A DNA stretch of 64,000 bases from Allorhizobium undicola ORS 992 = ATCC 700741 (lineage in GTDB: Bacteria > Pseudomonadota > Alphaproteobacteria > Rhizobiales > Rhizobiaceae). The stretch spans positions 124,001 to 188,000 of the forward strand of contig NZ_JHXQ01000006.1 in NCBI RefSeq assembly GCF_000621665.1, written 5' to 3'. Made by a program: the position numbers and the translations under genes. This document shows positions 11,040 to 20,509 of the stretch, piece after piece (position 1 is the stretch's first letter; every line of letters begins with the position of its first letter). A model generated the notes under the pieces. It was not told the origin of the DNA and did not search any database. It was given only the letters and a program-made list of their open reading frames with translations.

Positions 11040-11786
11040 TAATGCTACGTCAAGCTCGAAGAACCTTTCATAGGGTCCGCCTGCGAAGTGACGCCGCAAC
11101 TCTTCGAAGTTTTCGACCGTTTCGGACAACGGTCTATTTTCCATGCGCTGAAGGTTAGAATGGCCAGAGAGTTGGAGTGCTGGAACGCCCAGAAATCGCC
11201 CAACCGCCTCCAGGCATTCCGCCGGCTCACGAAGGAGCTTCTCGTATTCGACCTTAAGCAAGCTGGTCGAAGCGTAGGACTGCCCGACTCGATCATGAAA
11301 ATCATCGGCGGCCTTGAAGTAATCCTTGCAATCGGAAATCGATAATTGCACGGACGGCGGCGGAGGTGTGTCTTCGTCCGAACCAAATTTCAACCACTGG
11401 CGGCTTTGCCTTGCCTGCACCAGCGATCGCAGCGACTCCAACGTGTTTCTGCGGGACAAAAGGATAACCTTGAGCCCTGGCCAACGGGCAAGCTCATCAA
11501 AAAACTCCGGACGCTCCTGAAACTGAGGTTCATTGATTTTACACCCAACATGGGTAATCCGCCTGCCACTGCGCATGGGAAAGCGCAAGTATGCAAGTTC
11601 GAGCAGATCGCGATCGGTACGCAACAAGCGATCTTTATCAGGCCAATTGGGATCATACACATTGAGTAACTCACCGTTACTCAGGACGTTCGGGTGCGCA
11701 TTCAGCAATTCTTCAAGATAGTGCGTTCCTGTCCTTGGCATTCCAAGAATCGCAAATGGCTGAGGAGCCGTTACGGTGTGTGTCAT
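11037..11786 (-). CDS. nodH: NodH, Nod-factor sulfotransferase
   Basis: A 249-residue sulfotransferase that moves sulfate from PAPS to the reducing-end sugar of the Nod factor. The 5'-phosphosulfate-binding loop reads GMPRTGTHYLEELLNAHP near residue 15. HVGCKINEPQFQERP and VILLSRRNTLESLRS are typical NodH blocks. The start MTHTVTAPQPFAIL aligns with known NodH; a longer frame would translate repeat A. It lies downstream of nodJ in the same direction, with repeats on both sides. Its stop codon lies in the repeat edge, yet the C-terminus FFELDVAL looks natural. Confidence 0.93.
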   Translation of the reverse strand: MTHTVTAPQPFAILGMPRTGTHYLEELLNAHPNVLSNGELLNVYDPNWPDKDRLLRTDRDLLELAYLRFPMRSGRRITHVGCKINEPQFQERPEFFDELARWPGLKVILLSRRNTLESLRSLVQARQSRQWLKFGSDEDTPPPPSVQLSISDCKDYFKAADDFHDRVGQSYASTSLLKVEYEKLLREPAECLEAVGRFLGVPALQLSGHSNLQRMENRPLSETVENFEELRRHFAGGPYERFFELDVAL

Positions 11787-11845
11787 TGCATATGTTCCAT
11801 GTTCTGCTCTCCAGCTCATGGTGCCCGGACGGAGCACACTTATCT

Positions 11846-11914
11846 TATACCAAGGCTCGAAGATGCTCACGTATCCCCAGCTTGAAGATTTTTCGAATAT
11901 CTCCGTTGCGTCAG
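11846..11914 (-). repeat. Truncated mosaic repeat A between nodJ and nodH
   Basis: An inverted module A copy starts at ATACCAAGGCTCGAAGATGC and breaks off at CGTTGCGTCAG, six bases before the nodJ stop codon. The second palindrome arm is missing. Confidence 0.75.
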
Positions 11915-11919
11915 TAGTG

Positions 11920-12708
11920 TCAGGACATCAGACGGCGACGTAACAGTGCCAGAGACACGAAGAAGGGCAAAACTGCATAAAGGAAAAGCGCGCCGATGTG
12001 CAGGCCCATGTTGTCCGCCGGACGTCCAAGCATTGCCGGGCGGATGAGATCGATTGCGTGTGCAAGTGGCAAGAACTGCGATACTGACTCAAAGGCCTGC
12101 GGCAGCTGCGTGATCGGGAACACAGCGCCACACAGGAACAGCATTGGCGTGAGAACGAGCGTCTGGTAGAAAATGAAATAGTCGTAACTGGGCGCAAGCG
12201 CCATGACCACCATCGCCAGGCTCGCAAATGCAAATCCCGTGAGCAAGATGACCGGCAGTGCATAAAGGATGGACAGCCACGCCGCATAACCCAGCATGTT
12301 GGCTACAATCATAATTCCCGTCCCAGCGAGAAATGCCTTGCTGGCCGCCCATGACAATTCACCGAGAACAATATCGCCGAGCGTCAGTTGTGTGCAGAGG
12401 ATCGATTCCCAGGTGCGCTGAGCGTTCATCCGTGCGAAAGCTGCGTAAATCGTCTCAAATGTCGCGGATGTCATCGCGCTTGTCGCCACCATACCGCCTG
12501 CCAAGAACGCAACATAAGACGTACCATCAACTTGACCGACAACAATCCCCAGTCCAAGACCCAGGCCGAACAGGTAGATAATAGGATCGGCCAGATTTCC
12601 GAGAATTGACGCAAGCGCCACCTTTTTCCAGGCCAGATAATTTCGTCGCCATACTGCAATCCAGTTCCAAGCATTCGCGGGTAGAACCGCGGCACAACCT
12701 TCACCCAT
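11920..12708 (-). CDS. nodJ: NodJ, Nod-factor export ABC permease
   Basis: A 262-residue integral membrane protein of the ABC-2 permease type with about six hydrophobic segments. It works with NodI to export lipochitooligosaccharides across the inner membrane. Family features are [10 protein letters not shown] before the first segment, and [19 protein letters not shown] and [13 protein letters not shown] in the body. It starts 3 bp after the nodI stop. The length matches known NodJ. Confidence 0.95.
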   Translation of the reverse strand: MGEGCAAVLPANAWNWIAVWRRNYLAWKKVALASILGNLADPIIYLFGLGLGLGIVVGQVDGTSYVAFLAGGMVATSAMTSATFETIYAAFARMNAQRTWESILCTQLTLGDIVLGELSWAASKAFLAGTGIMIVANMLGYAAWLSILYALPVILLTGFAFASLAMVVMALAPSYDYFIFYQTLVLTPMLFLCGAVFPITQLPQAFESVSQFLPLAHAIDLIRPAMLGRPADNMGLHIGALFLYAVLPFFVSLALLRRRLMS

Positions 12709-12711
12709 GGT

Positions 12712-13620
12712 TCACTTCTCCATCTCACGCCCGGTTAGCCGCAAAAACACATCCTCGAGATTGGGGGGGCGCTGCAGGACGCGCAAACCTGCACGCTCTT
12801 GTAGCTGTACACGCACCTGCTGCGGATCGGAGGCGTAACAGAACAGTGTCTCGCCGCTCACTTCGATACGATTGGCATATGGTCTTATCAAAGATTGTAG
12901 TTCATGCGGGTTGCCGCCGTAGATCTCGATGACCTCGCACCCGATCAGTTCATCGATCAGCGCTTGAGGACGCCCTTCCGCGATATTGCGGCCCCGTTCA
13001 AGCACACATAGCCGATCACACAACCGCTCAGCCTCCTCCATAAAGTGGGTGGTCAAGATAATTGTCTTGCCACGCGCCAGCAGGGAACGCAGGCGCTCCC
13101 AGATTAAATGGCGCGAATGCGGATCGAGGCCGGTCGTTGGCTCGTCCATGACAAGCAACTGAGGATCATTGATCAAGGCACGTGCCAATGTCAGGCGCCG
13201 CTTCATACCGCCTGAAAGTTGAGAGACGCGCGCATCAACCTTGCTCTCAAGCCGGGCAAATTCAAGAAGCGACGGCATGACCGCTTTGATCTCGCGTGTG
13301 CTCATGCCAAAGTAGCGCCCGTAGACCAGCAGGTTTTCGCGCACAGTGAACTCAAGGTCGAGATTGTCAATTTGGGGGACCACGCCGATGCCCCTTCGGG
13401 CCAAGCGAGCCCTTGCCGGCACCGGCAGACCGAGCACAGTAATCTTCCCCGCATCAGGCAACATCATGCCGAGGACCAGACGCGCAATCGTGCTTTTGCC
13501 TGCGCCGTTCGGTCCAAGCAAGCCGAAGCATTCTCCCCGGGCAACGCTGAACGACAGCCCGTCTACCACCACCTTGTCACCATATGCCTTGCTGACGCCG
13601 GACAGATCAATAGCTACCAT
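12712..13620 (-). CDS. nodI: NodI, Nod-factor export ABC ATPase
   Basis: A 302-residue ABC ATPase. Walker A is [12 protein letters not shown], the signature is [17 protein letters not shown], and Walker B is [12 protein letters not shown]. It powers NodJ for Nod-factor secretion. The start [14 protein letters not shown] was chosen because GAGGGCAGGGCC precedes it; an in-frame ATG 33 bp upstream lies inside nodU and has no ribosome site. The C-terminus [16 protein letters not shown] is the family standard. Confidence 0.94.
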   Translation of the reverse strand: MVAIDLSGVSKAYGDKVVVDGLSFSVARGECFGLLGPNGAGKSTIARLVLGMMLPDAGKITVLGLPVPARARLARRGIGVVPQIDNLDLEFTVRENLLVYGRYFGMSTREIKAVMPSLLEFARLESKVDARVSQLSGGMKRRLTLARALINDPQLLVMDEPTTGLDPHSRHLIWERLRSLLARGKTIILTTHFMEEAERLCDRLCVLERGRNIAEGRPQALIDELIGCEVIEIYGGNPHELQSLIRPYANRIEVSGETLFCYASDPQQVRVQLQERAGLRVLQRPPNLEDVFLRLTGREMEK

Positions 13621-13630
13621 GGCCCTGCCC

Positions 13631-15340
13631 TCATATTGCCGTGACGGCGTCATAAGCAGGCACTTCTTCGGTCCCGCATGTTTTCGTGAAGAGCTGGCCT
13701 TCGCACCATATATGTTCTACACCTCCCCACGCGCAGGCTGCCGCTGCATCGGGGAAAAAGCCCCGTCCATGGTAATTGGCGCTCGTGTTGCAAAGCAGCG
13801 GAATGCCCGTGAGTTTTTCATATTCAACGAGGAGTTCGGCGACTTCATGTTGAGAATGTCTGGATATTGTCTGAAGTCGCGCAGATCCATCAAGATGGAC
13901 AACAGCCGGAATTTTGTCCTGCCATTCCAAGCGTGTCTGATGATCGAACAACATGTAGGGGTCCGGAGTGCCCGGGCTGAATATATCCGGCGCGCGGTCC
14001 TCAAGGCATATTGGCGCTACTGGCCGGAAGTGTTCGCGAAATTTGACGTCGTTCAGGAAATCCTTCATTTCCGGCGAGGTAGCGGCTGCGAGAATGCTTC
14101 TGCCTCCCAAAGCTCGAGGTCCAAGTTCGGCACGCCCGGAAAGAAAAACCACGGGCTTGTTGCTAGCAAGAATGGCGGCAAGTTCCTGGATGCTGCACAG
14201 GACAGCCTTCCACCCCGCCGGCACATGCCCGGTTTGCAAGGCAGGACCACTATAAACCGACCATTCCAACGGCACGAAGCCTTGTTGCTCCACCATCGCA
14301 CAGCAAGCCGCACCGATTGCAGAGCCGCTGTCATTCGGAAAAGGCGGCACCCACACAGCTTCGAATAGCCCGGCCTCACGGAGCGCACTGTTCCATTTGA
14401 TATTGAGGCCGCAACCACCCGCAATACACAAGCGTTGCGGTCCCGGAAACGAATGGCGTGCCAATGCATTTGTCATTTCTCGAACAAGGAGACGCTCGAG
14501 GAAGAGATGAAACGATGCAAGCACATCTTCCGGTGCCTTGCTCCCCAATCGAACCACACTAGCTTCGAAGAAATCGTGCACAGCCGCAAGCGAAGACTCG
14601 GCATCGGTGATGTTGGCGCGATAGCGACTGGCAAGCTCCGTATCGGCCGCAAAGTGCACCTCATAAACCTCTTTAAAGACGGCAACGATATCTTCATCAA
14701 CCGACCCAAGCGCGATATAGGCCATGAGCTTACCGGCAATTCCCAGGTCCCAACCTCCCGGGTTCGCCTTCTTGTAGGGTCCGAAATAATGGCCCGCCGC
14801 AGCGTATGTCTGGCCTATGACCGGGAACAGGCTTTCAAGGAACCGTGCGCCGCGGCCGTCCACATGATAAAGGCGCGGAAAGATACAGCCGTCCCATACA
14901 AGGCAGAATGCGGGCTGTCCGGTCTTGGCAAAGGGACTGGTGCAATATGCGGAGATCACGTGGCCGGTAACATGGGGATAACTCTTGTAAGAGAAAGCAC
15001 GGTCGTCGAGAAGCAAACCGGAGCCGGCAAAACATTCGAGAAGGTCTTCGGCATTGCGTTCGACATAAGGCGCCCCCTTGAGAGTCAAGGAAGTCACTCC
15101 ACTGAGGACCTGGAACTGTGATTCGTTCTCACCATCCCAGCCGTCGATAACGAATTGATCAATGTCGCGCGGATGAAGACCGTGTTGCGCCAAAGCGGAG
15201 ACGACTGCGTCGAGTTTATCTATTGTTTGATAACGCGGATTGTTGTCGCGCTTCTCCTGCTCAACGCAAAAGACGAGTCGTCCATGCTCGACCAGCGCGA
15301 TCGCCCCGTCATGGGTCAGCTTGATACCACAGATGCGCAT
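13631..15340 (-). CDS. nodU: NodU, Nod-factor carbamoyltransferase
   Basis: A 569-residue member of the NodU/TobZ carbamoyltransferase family. It adds a carbamoyl group from carbamoyl phosphate to the non-reducing sugar of the Nod factor. The N-terminal block [20 protein letters not shown] and the C-terminal blocks [15 protein letters not shown] and [13 protein letters not shown] are diagnostic. A good ribosome site, AAGGAGACACT, precedes the ATG. It ends 10 bp before nodI. The 240 bp between it and nodS are filled by mosaic repeats. Confidence 0.95.
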   Translation of the reverse strand: MRICGIKLTHDGAIALVEHGRLVFCVEQEKRDNNPRYQTIDKLDAVVSALAQHGLHPRDIDQFVIDGWDGENESQFQVLSGVTSLTLKGAPYVERNAEDLLECFAGSGLLLDDRAFSYKSYPHVTGHVISAYCTSPFAKTGQPAFCLVWDGCIFPRLYHVDGRGARFLESLFPVIGQTYAAAGHYFGPYKKANPGGWDLGIAGKLMAYIALGSVDEDIVAVFKEVYEVHFAADTELASRYRANITDAESSLAAVHDFFEASVVRLGSKAPEDVLASFHLFLERLLVREMTNALARHSFPGPQRLCIAGGCGLNIKWNSALREAGLFEAVWVPPFPNDSGSAIGAACCAMVEQQGFVPLEWSVYSGPALQTGHVPAGWKAVLCSIQELAAILASNKPVVFLSGRAELGPRALGGRSILAAATSPEMKDFLNDVKFREHFRPVAPICLEDRAPDIFSPGTPDPYMLFDHQTRLEWQDKIPAVVHLDGSARLQTISRHSQHEVAELLVEYEKLTGIPLLCNTSANYHGRGFFPDAAAACAWGGVEHIWCEGQLFTKTCGTEEVPAYDAVTAI

Positions 15341-15355
15341 AGTGTCTCCTTGTCT

Positions 15356-15563
15356 AAAGCGTGTCGCGATCTTTCAGATTCGCTCATGGCGCTTTAAGTC
15401 ATTGTTTTGGCGCATGTCGTTATCGCAAAACCGCTGCACAATTTTGCGCGACATGCTTTAGAGCACTTCTGGTGAACACGGGGTCCCCCGAATTGCTCTA
15501 ACGTCTTGTTTCGGCGCATTTCCGGACGCAAAACCGACTACACTTTTGCTGGAAATGCTCTAG
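15356..15563. repeat. Mosaic repeats C and D between nodU and nodS
   Basis: Module C (AAAGCGTGTCGCGATCTTTC through GCGCGACATGCTTTA) is joined to module D (AGAGCACTTCTGGTGAACAC through GCTGGAAATGCTCTA). They fill most of the 241-bp gap inside the nod operon without obvious terminator T-runs. Confidence 0.85.
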
Positions 15564-15581
15564 GTCGACAATTTTAATTCG

Positions 15582-16199
15582 TCACGAAACAGAACCCGGC
15601 TTCCGGAAACGGGCCAGCAAGCAGTCTTCGTTGGCTGACTCACCACGGCACTCAAGCCGCTCTACCTCGATCAACGTTTCGTTCAGAATAGCGATGACCG
15701 TCTCAGCACCAGCGACGTGACCCCAGCGCCGGCAATTGGCGTCGCGCGCCGATCCGAAAACCAGATGTCCACCTGGCGCAAGCGTTCGCACCATATTGCG
15801 GACAGCCAGCCGCATCTCGGCTATTTCTCCAACATAGTAGAGCACTTCCGCTACAACGATCAGGTCGAACAGCTCATCACTTGAAAACTGTTGAACATCG
15901 GAGACTATCCATTTGATGTGCGGCGGATCTTTCATCCGTTGGCGCGTTCTCTCAATGGCGTGAGGCACAATATCCATCACGGTGAGACGTTTACAGTGGG
16001 GTGCCAGTTGCACCGTGAAGGCGCCAGCAGCGCACCCCACTTCGAGCGCATTTGAGATAGATCCGTGGGCAAGCGACAACTGGAGCATTTGCGTGTGACG
16101 CTCACGCTCGAACGGATTGGCATCAAGCCCCCATGGATCGTGCGCCGCCAGTTCCCGATTCAGCAATTGATAATTGTCGATCTGCGTCAACTCTTTCAC
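15582..16199 (-). CDS. nodS: NodS, Nod-factor N-methyltransferase
   Basis: A 205-residue SAM-dependent methyltransferase with motif I reading ALEVGCAAGAFTVQLAPHC near residue 52 and an acidic VMDIVPHA strand. NodS methylates the amino group freed by NodB on the non-reducing glucosamine. The start MKELTQIDNYQLLNREL matches the family. It begins 18 bp after nodC. Its presence with NodU predicts methylated, carbamoylated Nod factors. Confidence 0.94.
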   Translation of the reverse strand: MKELTQIDNYQLLNRELAAHDPWGLDANPFERERHTQMLQLSLAHGSISNALEVGCAAGAFTVQLAPHCKRLTVMDIVPHAIERTRQRMKDPPHIKWIVSDVQQFSSDELFDLIVVAEVLYYVGEIAEMRLAVRNMVRTLAPGGHLVFGSARDANCRRWGHVAGAETVIAILNETLIEVERLECRGESANEDCLLARFRKPGSVS

Positions 16200-16217
16200 T
16201 CCCGGCTAAAGTGGCGG

Positions 16218-17576
16218 TCAATCGTCGCTGCAAGTATATTCAGATGTCACCAGCCTCGAAGCATCGCGGGCAAGATTGAGGCTTCGAAGCGTCGAGGCCT
16301 GTCCCGATACTCCTGAAGTGTTTGCTTCAGTTTTCCGACGCCGGACGTGGCCCTGCTCTCCCGCGCTCTTCGAGGGGGTGGCAGCAGAGTTGCGCGACAG
16401 CCAGTCGCTATTGCTCAATGTGCATAAAGCGTAGGCCTTCAAGGGCAGCAACAGAAAGATGTTGATGAAGGTGTGCAGAGAAAAGCCCAGGAATCGAAGT
16501 TGGCGGGCTCGAAGCGCTGTAACACTACAGCGAATCATAGTCATGGCCGCAATCATCAGGATGGTCCACCACGGCACGGTACCTGTCATTGCGCTCTGTG
16601 CCAGTCCCGTCAGTACCGATAGCGCCAGAAGCAGTGGCCCCAGATTTTGTCCAACCACGTCCAGCGTCAAAAAACCATTCAGGCCCGGCAGTAGACGCAG
16701 CCCAAGCAACGTATCCCGGAACGTGCTGCGTGCCCAGCGTAGTTGTTGACGCAGGTACGGCCCTAGCCTGTTTGGAACCACTGTCGCTGCGATGGCGCCT
16801 GGCACGTACTCGGTTCTAAAGCCTGCCTTCAGCATGAGAATGGTGAGATGACGATCCTCACCGAAATCACTTGGCTTGCCTCGAAAAAATTGTGACTCGT
16901 ACTGGTCCAGCAGCAAAACGAGTGCTGAACGACGATACATGGCACAGGGACCGCAACAGCACATAACGGCGCCAAAGCGAGCCTGTGCCGCACGCTCCTC
17001 GTTGCAAGCCAACCAGTATTCCATATCGATCAAGCGGGTGAGCCAACTATCGTTTCGGTTGCTGGCCGTCAACTGCCCCATGGCCGCGCCTACGGCCGGA
17101 TCTTGCATCTTCGGTACAAGCTTTGCGATGACATCGGGCGCTAACATCGTGTCGGAATCGACGTTTAACACCAGATCGCCAGCAGAGCGCCGTATCGCGG
17201 CGATCTGCGCCTTGCGCTTTCCGACATTGTGGGGAAGCAGAATGATATTGAACCTGGGATCGAGCGCGAAGGTCTCGTGTACAGGTCGCAAAGCATCGCG
17301 ATTGCCAGAACCGTCATCGACCACATAGACGCGGATTTCCCCGGCATATTCCTGATCTGCAATCGAGGCCAAGCACTCAGAAAGCGTGCCCGGGTCTTCG
17401 TTGAAGCAAGGGACAATAACATCCACGCTCGGCAACTGGTCGAAGTCGGACGGGCCGTGCGATGCAGATGAATCATATGCCGGTCGAGAGTAAACGACTT
17501 GCATGCTTTTATAAGCAGTCGCGAGCAGCGCATAAAGCGAGATGGCGACGGTGCCGGTTGTATCAAGCAGGTTCAT
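16218..17576 (-). CDS. nodC: NodC, chitooligosaccharide synthase
   Basis: A 452-residue GT2 N-acetylglucosaminyltransferase that builds the chitin oligomer backbone from UDP-GlcNAc at the inner membrane. The motifs are VYVVDDGS, LNVDSDT, the catalytic GEDRHLT, and QQLRWARST (QxxRW). An N-terminal membrane segment and a cluster of C-terminal ones are present. It lies 12 bp downstream of nodB. The length is normal; the last 60 residues are hydrophilic and variable in the family. Confidence 0.97.
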   Translation of the reverse strand: MNLLDTTGTVAISLYALLATAYKSMQVVYSRPAYDSSASHGPSDFDQLPSVDVIVPCFNEDPGTLSECLASIADQEYAGEIRVYVVDDGSGNRDALRPVHETFALDPRFNIILLPHNVGKRKAQIAAIRRSAGDLVLNVDSDTMLAPDVIAKLVPKMQDPAVGAAMGQLTASNRNDSWLTRLIDMEYWLACNEERAAQARFGAVMCCCGPCAMYRRSALVLLLDQYESQFFRGKPSDFGEDRHLTILMLKAGFRTEYVPGAIAATVVPNRLGPYLRQQLRWARSTFRDTLLGLRLLPGLNGFLTLDVVGQNLGPLLLALSVLTGLAQSAMTGTVPWWTILMIAAMTMIRCSVTALRARQLRFLGFSLHTFINIFLLLPLKAYALCTLSNSDWLSRNSAATPSKSAGEQGHVRRRKTEANTSGVSGQASTLRSLNLARDASRLVTSEYTCSDD

Positions 17577-17588
17577 GGGACCTCTTCT

Positions 17589-18239
17589 TCAGTGACTTTG
17601 AGGAAGCGAGCGGACTACATAGCCGCGGTCATGCAAGGCTGGAATTATGCTGGAAAGCGCCATGACGGTCTGGCTGCGCAGATTGCGAAAAGTGCAGGGG
17701 TGCAACTCGCTGAGAGGACATCCGTCGTGCAAGAGTACAATGGCTCCGGGTCGGACAGAGTCGAGCACTGCACCGACAATGGCGTCGACCCCGGGGCAGG
17801 ACCAGTCACGGGGGTCTACCGACCAGTGGACACCGGTTAGCCCGGCATTCGCCGAAGCCTTGAGCACTTCATCGGTCCAGATGCCGTACGGAGCTCGGAC
17901 ATGTCGGACCGAGGCCTGTGGTGCCGCCGTTTTAATGGCTCTGCTCGCCTCCAACAGTTCACGCTCTACTTCGCCGGGTCCACATTTCGACAGGTCAGGA
18001 TGAGTCATCGTGTGGTTGGCGACTTCGTGCCCATCTGCAATTATGCGCTGTATTAGGCTCGGCTGACCGACTACGCACTGACCAATGACGAAGAAAGTTG
18101 CCGACACCCGATGTTCAGCCAGTACATCCAGTATTGCCGGAGTAAAAATTGGATGAGGACCATCATCGAACGTCAAGTAAACGCTGCGCTGATCTGTGCC
18201 CTCACTGCGCACCTCAGACAAGCAATGGAGACCCGTCAT
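17589..18239 (-). CDS. nodB: NodB, chitooligosaccharide deacetylase
   Basis: A 216-residue NodB-type polysaccharide deacetylase (CE4) that removes the acetyl group from the non-reducing GlcNAc. Metal-site motifs are seen as [10 protein letters not shown] and [14 protein letters not shown], and [11 protein letters not shown] forms the later groove motif. Its ATG overlaps the nodA stop (ATGA), fixing the start. The size is typical. Confidence 0.97.
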   Translation of the reverse strand: MTGLHCLSEVRSEGTDQRSVYLTFDDGPHPIFTPAILDVLAEHRVSATFFVIGQCVVGQPSLIQRIIADGHEVANHTMTHPDLSKCGPGEVERELLEASRAIKTAAPQASVRHVRAPYGIWTDEVLKASANAGLTGVHWSVDPRDWSCPGVDAIVGAVLDSVRPGAIVLLHDGCPLSELHPCTFRNLRSQTVMALSSIIPALHDRGYVVRSLPQSH

Positions 18240-18826
18240 AGCTCAGGCCCGTTGCGGTCGATCATCGTACCGGCAGGCCAGTCCGAGATCGATCGACCCA
18301 CTGGCAGAACGATCACAAGCGCATCTTCAACGCGCGTGGGCGGCTTGTCGATACGGGCGTGTGGCAGAGTAGATCTTACACTAAGTCCCGACATAACATT
18401 CACCAGACTGTATCGCCCAAACATCTCAACGTGTTTGCGCATCTGGTCGCGAACTGTTCCGAATGCGAACGGGACTTGAAGCTCCTGTAGTGTAGGAAAC
18501 ATAACACGGATCGAATGGGAGATTCCCAACCCCTCAAGATCCCGACGTACACCATACAAACCAAGCTCAGCCACCAGGAGGTCGACACCGTCAACCTTGA
18601 TAAAACGGCGCAGCAAGCCCATGTGCGCCGCGACCCCACTCGCATCGTAGGCAATCGCACGAAGCTCGGGCCTTGCCCCAGCCCAGCTTTGACTGCCCTC
18701 GAATGGCTTGGCATTGAACGCCCCAGTCGGCCCATATGTCTTTCGAAAGAACTCCGTGAGCTCGATATGGTCGGAGAGTTCCAGTTCGTTTTCCCAACAG
18801 AGACGCCATTCAACCCCAGAGCGCAT
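18236..18826 (-). CDS. nodA: NodA, Nod-factor acyltransferase
   Basis: A 196-residue N-acyltransferase that attaches the fatty acyl chain to the deacetylated oligosaccharide. It is near full identity to the family pattern: [14 protein letters not shown] at the start, and [21 protein letters not shown] and [18 protein letters not shown] later. AAGGAA precedes the ATG. It is the first gene after the nod box, with a 256-bp leader. NodA type influences which acyl chains are used; that cannot be read here. Confidence 0.97.
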   Translation of the reverse strand: MRSGVEWRLCWENELELSDHIELTEFFRKTYGPTGAFNAKPFEGSQSWAGARPELRAIAYDASGVAAHMGLLRRFIKVDGVDLLVAELGLYGVRRDLEGLGISHSIRVMFPTLQELQVPFAFGTVRDQMRKHVEMFGRYSLVNVMSGLSVRSTLPHARIDKPPTRVEDALVIVLPVGRSISDWPAGTMIDRNGPEL

Positions 18827-19084
18827 ACAAAGATTCCTTATTGGTTGCTATTTTCCAGAAGCGCACGGTCACGTGATCCAAAACTGCAGGCGAATTTTGC
18901 AGATCAGAAGATGTCGTCAGCGATCACAATGACATGCATTCGAACGGCAGAACGCTGCAAACCACCACGTTCCAGAGATGCTGAACTGTCTCACAACTTC
19001 CAGCCCTTCCTGCGCCACTCGCAAATGTGCCATCGACGATCTTGATGCCCGTCAAGTTATAGGCTTCTAATGCAGCAGACCGAT

Positions 19085-19133
19085 GAATTCGTAAAATCGA
19101 TTGTTTGGATGGCATCCATCCACGACATGCATA
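19085..19133 (-). promoter_or_regulatory. Nod box upstream of nodABCSUIJH
   Basis: The minus strand reads ATGCATGTCGTGGATG-GATGCC-ATCCAAACAATCGATTTTACGAAT. This matches the NodD-binding nod box, whose core is GTGGATG and ATCCAAACAATCGATTTTACC. It faces nodA, 256 bp away. The leader 18827-19082 holds no gene. Confidence 0.92.
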
Positions 19134-19154
19134 AGACCTTGATCCAGCCCCCAA

Positions 19155-19292
19155 GATCAGGACTGACTAAATCCAACCATAGCGATTACTGCGATGGTAA
19201 TGGCAGCCATAAAGATGTCGGCGCGAGGTCATACGGAGTTGCGATGCGCCGTCAGTTCTTGAGCCGCCCGAATATGTTCTCGATCTTATAAT
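19155..19292 (-). pseudogene. IS5-family transposase 3' remnant beside the nod box
   Basis: On the minus strand one frame reads YYKIENIFGRLKN then a stop then RRIATPYD. A second frame continues as ADIFMAAITIAVIAMVGF. These two pieces together match the C-terminal end of IS5-group transposases (KIEN-FGRLKDWRRI-TRYD...FM-AI-IAA). Stop codon and frameshift make it inactive. It lies immediately upstream of the nod box, so an insertion may mark the edge of the nod operon. Confidence 0.6.
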
Positions 19293-19299
19293 ACGGCTG

Positions 19300-19413
19300 A
19301 TTGAAAATGAATCTTGGTATTCGCTTTTCGAATATCTCAAGCCTCAGACGCAGTTGAGATATTCGAAATCCCTTCAAGGTGAGGATGCGTTAGCATCTTC
19401 GCCCTTGGTATTA
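19300..19413 (+). repeat. Mosaic repeat A
   Basis: Module A: TTGGTATTCGCTTTTCGAATATCTCAA, then TTGAGATATTCGAAATCCC, then GCATCTTCGCCCTTGGTATT. It sits alone between the IS5 remnant and the next unit. Confidence 0.8.
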
Positions 19414-19513
19414 TGGCGTTGTTTCTATTTTGTTTTGCAGAATAACGCAGGCTCTTTCCTGCCCTTGCGGGATGAAATGCAGGACGTCATGCTCTTCGTT
19501 TTGAGAGCGGCGT

Positions 19514-19619
19514 ACTGCATAATTCCTTAAATCGGAATCGATTTAAGGTGAAAATTATGCAGCAGATTTAAAGTATTACAGCGCCGTGCGTTTGATAAAA
19601 CGCACGGCGCTGTAATACC
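19514..19619 (+). repeat. Mosaic repeat E
   Basis: Two nested palindromes: CCTTAAATCGGAATCGATTTAAGG and CAGCGCCGTGCGTTTGATAAAACGCACGGCGCTG. Further copies lie near 300, 30010 and 33730. The 19620-19770 stretch has no recognisable gene. Confidence 0.8.
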
Positions 19620-19774
19620 GTCGCTTGCCGCCAAGTGACTGAAAATCCCGTCAAAAAGACCAGGCTCTATCCATCGGCAGATACAGCTGTGAAGCCTCTT
19701 GCGGCGGCCGTTACGCTTGCAGGTCAGATGAACGCATGGACTACGGTCGATTCCGTTTGTCCCATGTTCGACGT

Positions 19775-19790
19775 TGTCGGGAATGGGACA
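19775..19790. promoter_or_regulatory. NifA upstream activator site for the hesB promoter
   Basis: TGT CGGGAATGGG ACA fits TGT-N10-ACA, about 60 bp upstream of the -24 element of the hesB promoter. Confidence 0.65.
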
Positions 19791-19837
19791 AAATAGATGC
19801 CTGAGCCATCATGTTGTTTATACATGTTTTCTCTTTT

Positions 19838-19853
19838 TGGCACGGTAGATGCT
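19838..19853 (+). promoter_or_regulatory. Sigma-54 promoter of hesB/iscA-like gene
   Basis: TGGCACG-GTAG-ATGCT: perfect -24 half and GC at the -12 position with correct 10-bp spacing between the GG and GC pairs. It lies 43 bp before the ATG of the gene. Confidence 0.78.
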
Positions 19854-19895
19854 CGCTTAGCCTCGAACACATCCAGAATGAGGAGAGACCGACGC

Positions 19896-20216
19896 ATGAT
19901 CACGCTCACCGAGAATGCCGTCGCCATCATGAAAGCTGCGCTTTCCCGAGCGGCCAAACCGACGGAAGGTTTTCGCATCACGATTCAGGCAGGAGGCTGC
20001 GCTGGTTTTAAGTATTTGATGGGCCTTGAAGAATTGCCAAGGGAAGACGACACAATCATCGAGGCCCATGGGGTTAAAATTTTCGTAGACGTAGCGTCGC
20101 AAACGCAAATTGACGGTATGATAATCGACTTCGTGACAGGAATCGATTCCGCCGGATTTGTCTTCGATAATCCAAATGCGCGCGAAAAGTGCGCCTGCGG
20201 CAAGTCCGTTGGCTGA
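19896..20216 (+). CDS. HesB/IscA-type iron-sulfur carrier
   Basis: A 106-residue A-type iron-sulfur protein, likely a nif-linked IscA (called iscN or hesB in rhizobia) supplying clusters to nitrogenase proteins. The three conserved cysteines are in GGCAGFKY and KCACGKS. The start MITLTENAVAIMKAAL follows AGGAGAG; an upstream in-frame ATG is ignored because it precedes the sigma-54 transcript start. The NifA/sigma-54 signals and the nearby nifW and fixABCX place it in nitrogen fixation. Confidence 0.9.
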   Translation: MITLTENAVAIMKAALSRAAKPTEGFRITIQAGGCAGFKYLMGLEELPREDDTIIEAHGVKIFVDVASQTQIDGMIIDFVTGIDSAGFVFDNPNAREKCACGKSVG

Positions 20217-20221
20217 TCACC

Positions 20222-20440
20222 TGATGTGAAAAAACAGCCACATGGAACCCTTGGGGAAACAGTCGGGCAAGGCTTATAAAACGCAATGAATGCCGCGTTC
20301 TTGATACCGCTGAGATCGGCGTCATCTTTTCTCGCAAATCGCTTGAACTGACGACCACAATCGTTGCCGACCCGGAAAAGATCATTACGGCGAACCCGAT
20401 CCTTGCGCTTCAGGTCCACCTCTCCAAGAAAAAGTGAGGC
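20222..20440 (+). pseudogene. Unidentified open stretch between hesB and nifW
   Basis: One frame stays open for about 70 codons and ends at a TGA near 20440. It carries the protein-like stretch VLDTAEIGVIFSRKSLELT and ends in LQVHLSKKK. No ATG with a ribosome site begins it. I do not recognise it. It may be the 3' end of a gene whose front was deleted; nifS lies near hesB and nifW in some rhizobia, but I see no NifS motif. Confidence 0.3.
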
Positions 20441-20509
20441 TGCAACACCCCTTGAACCCAACTCCTATCTGCGGCCACGATGGTCCCTTTGTCTATGCGG
20501 GAGAATACA

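Noticed and set aside
13346..14368. Plus-strand open frame of 340 codons
   Set aside because: Antisense to nodI and nodU; no recognisable protein pattern.
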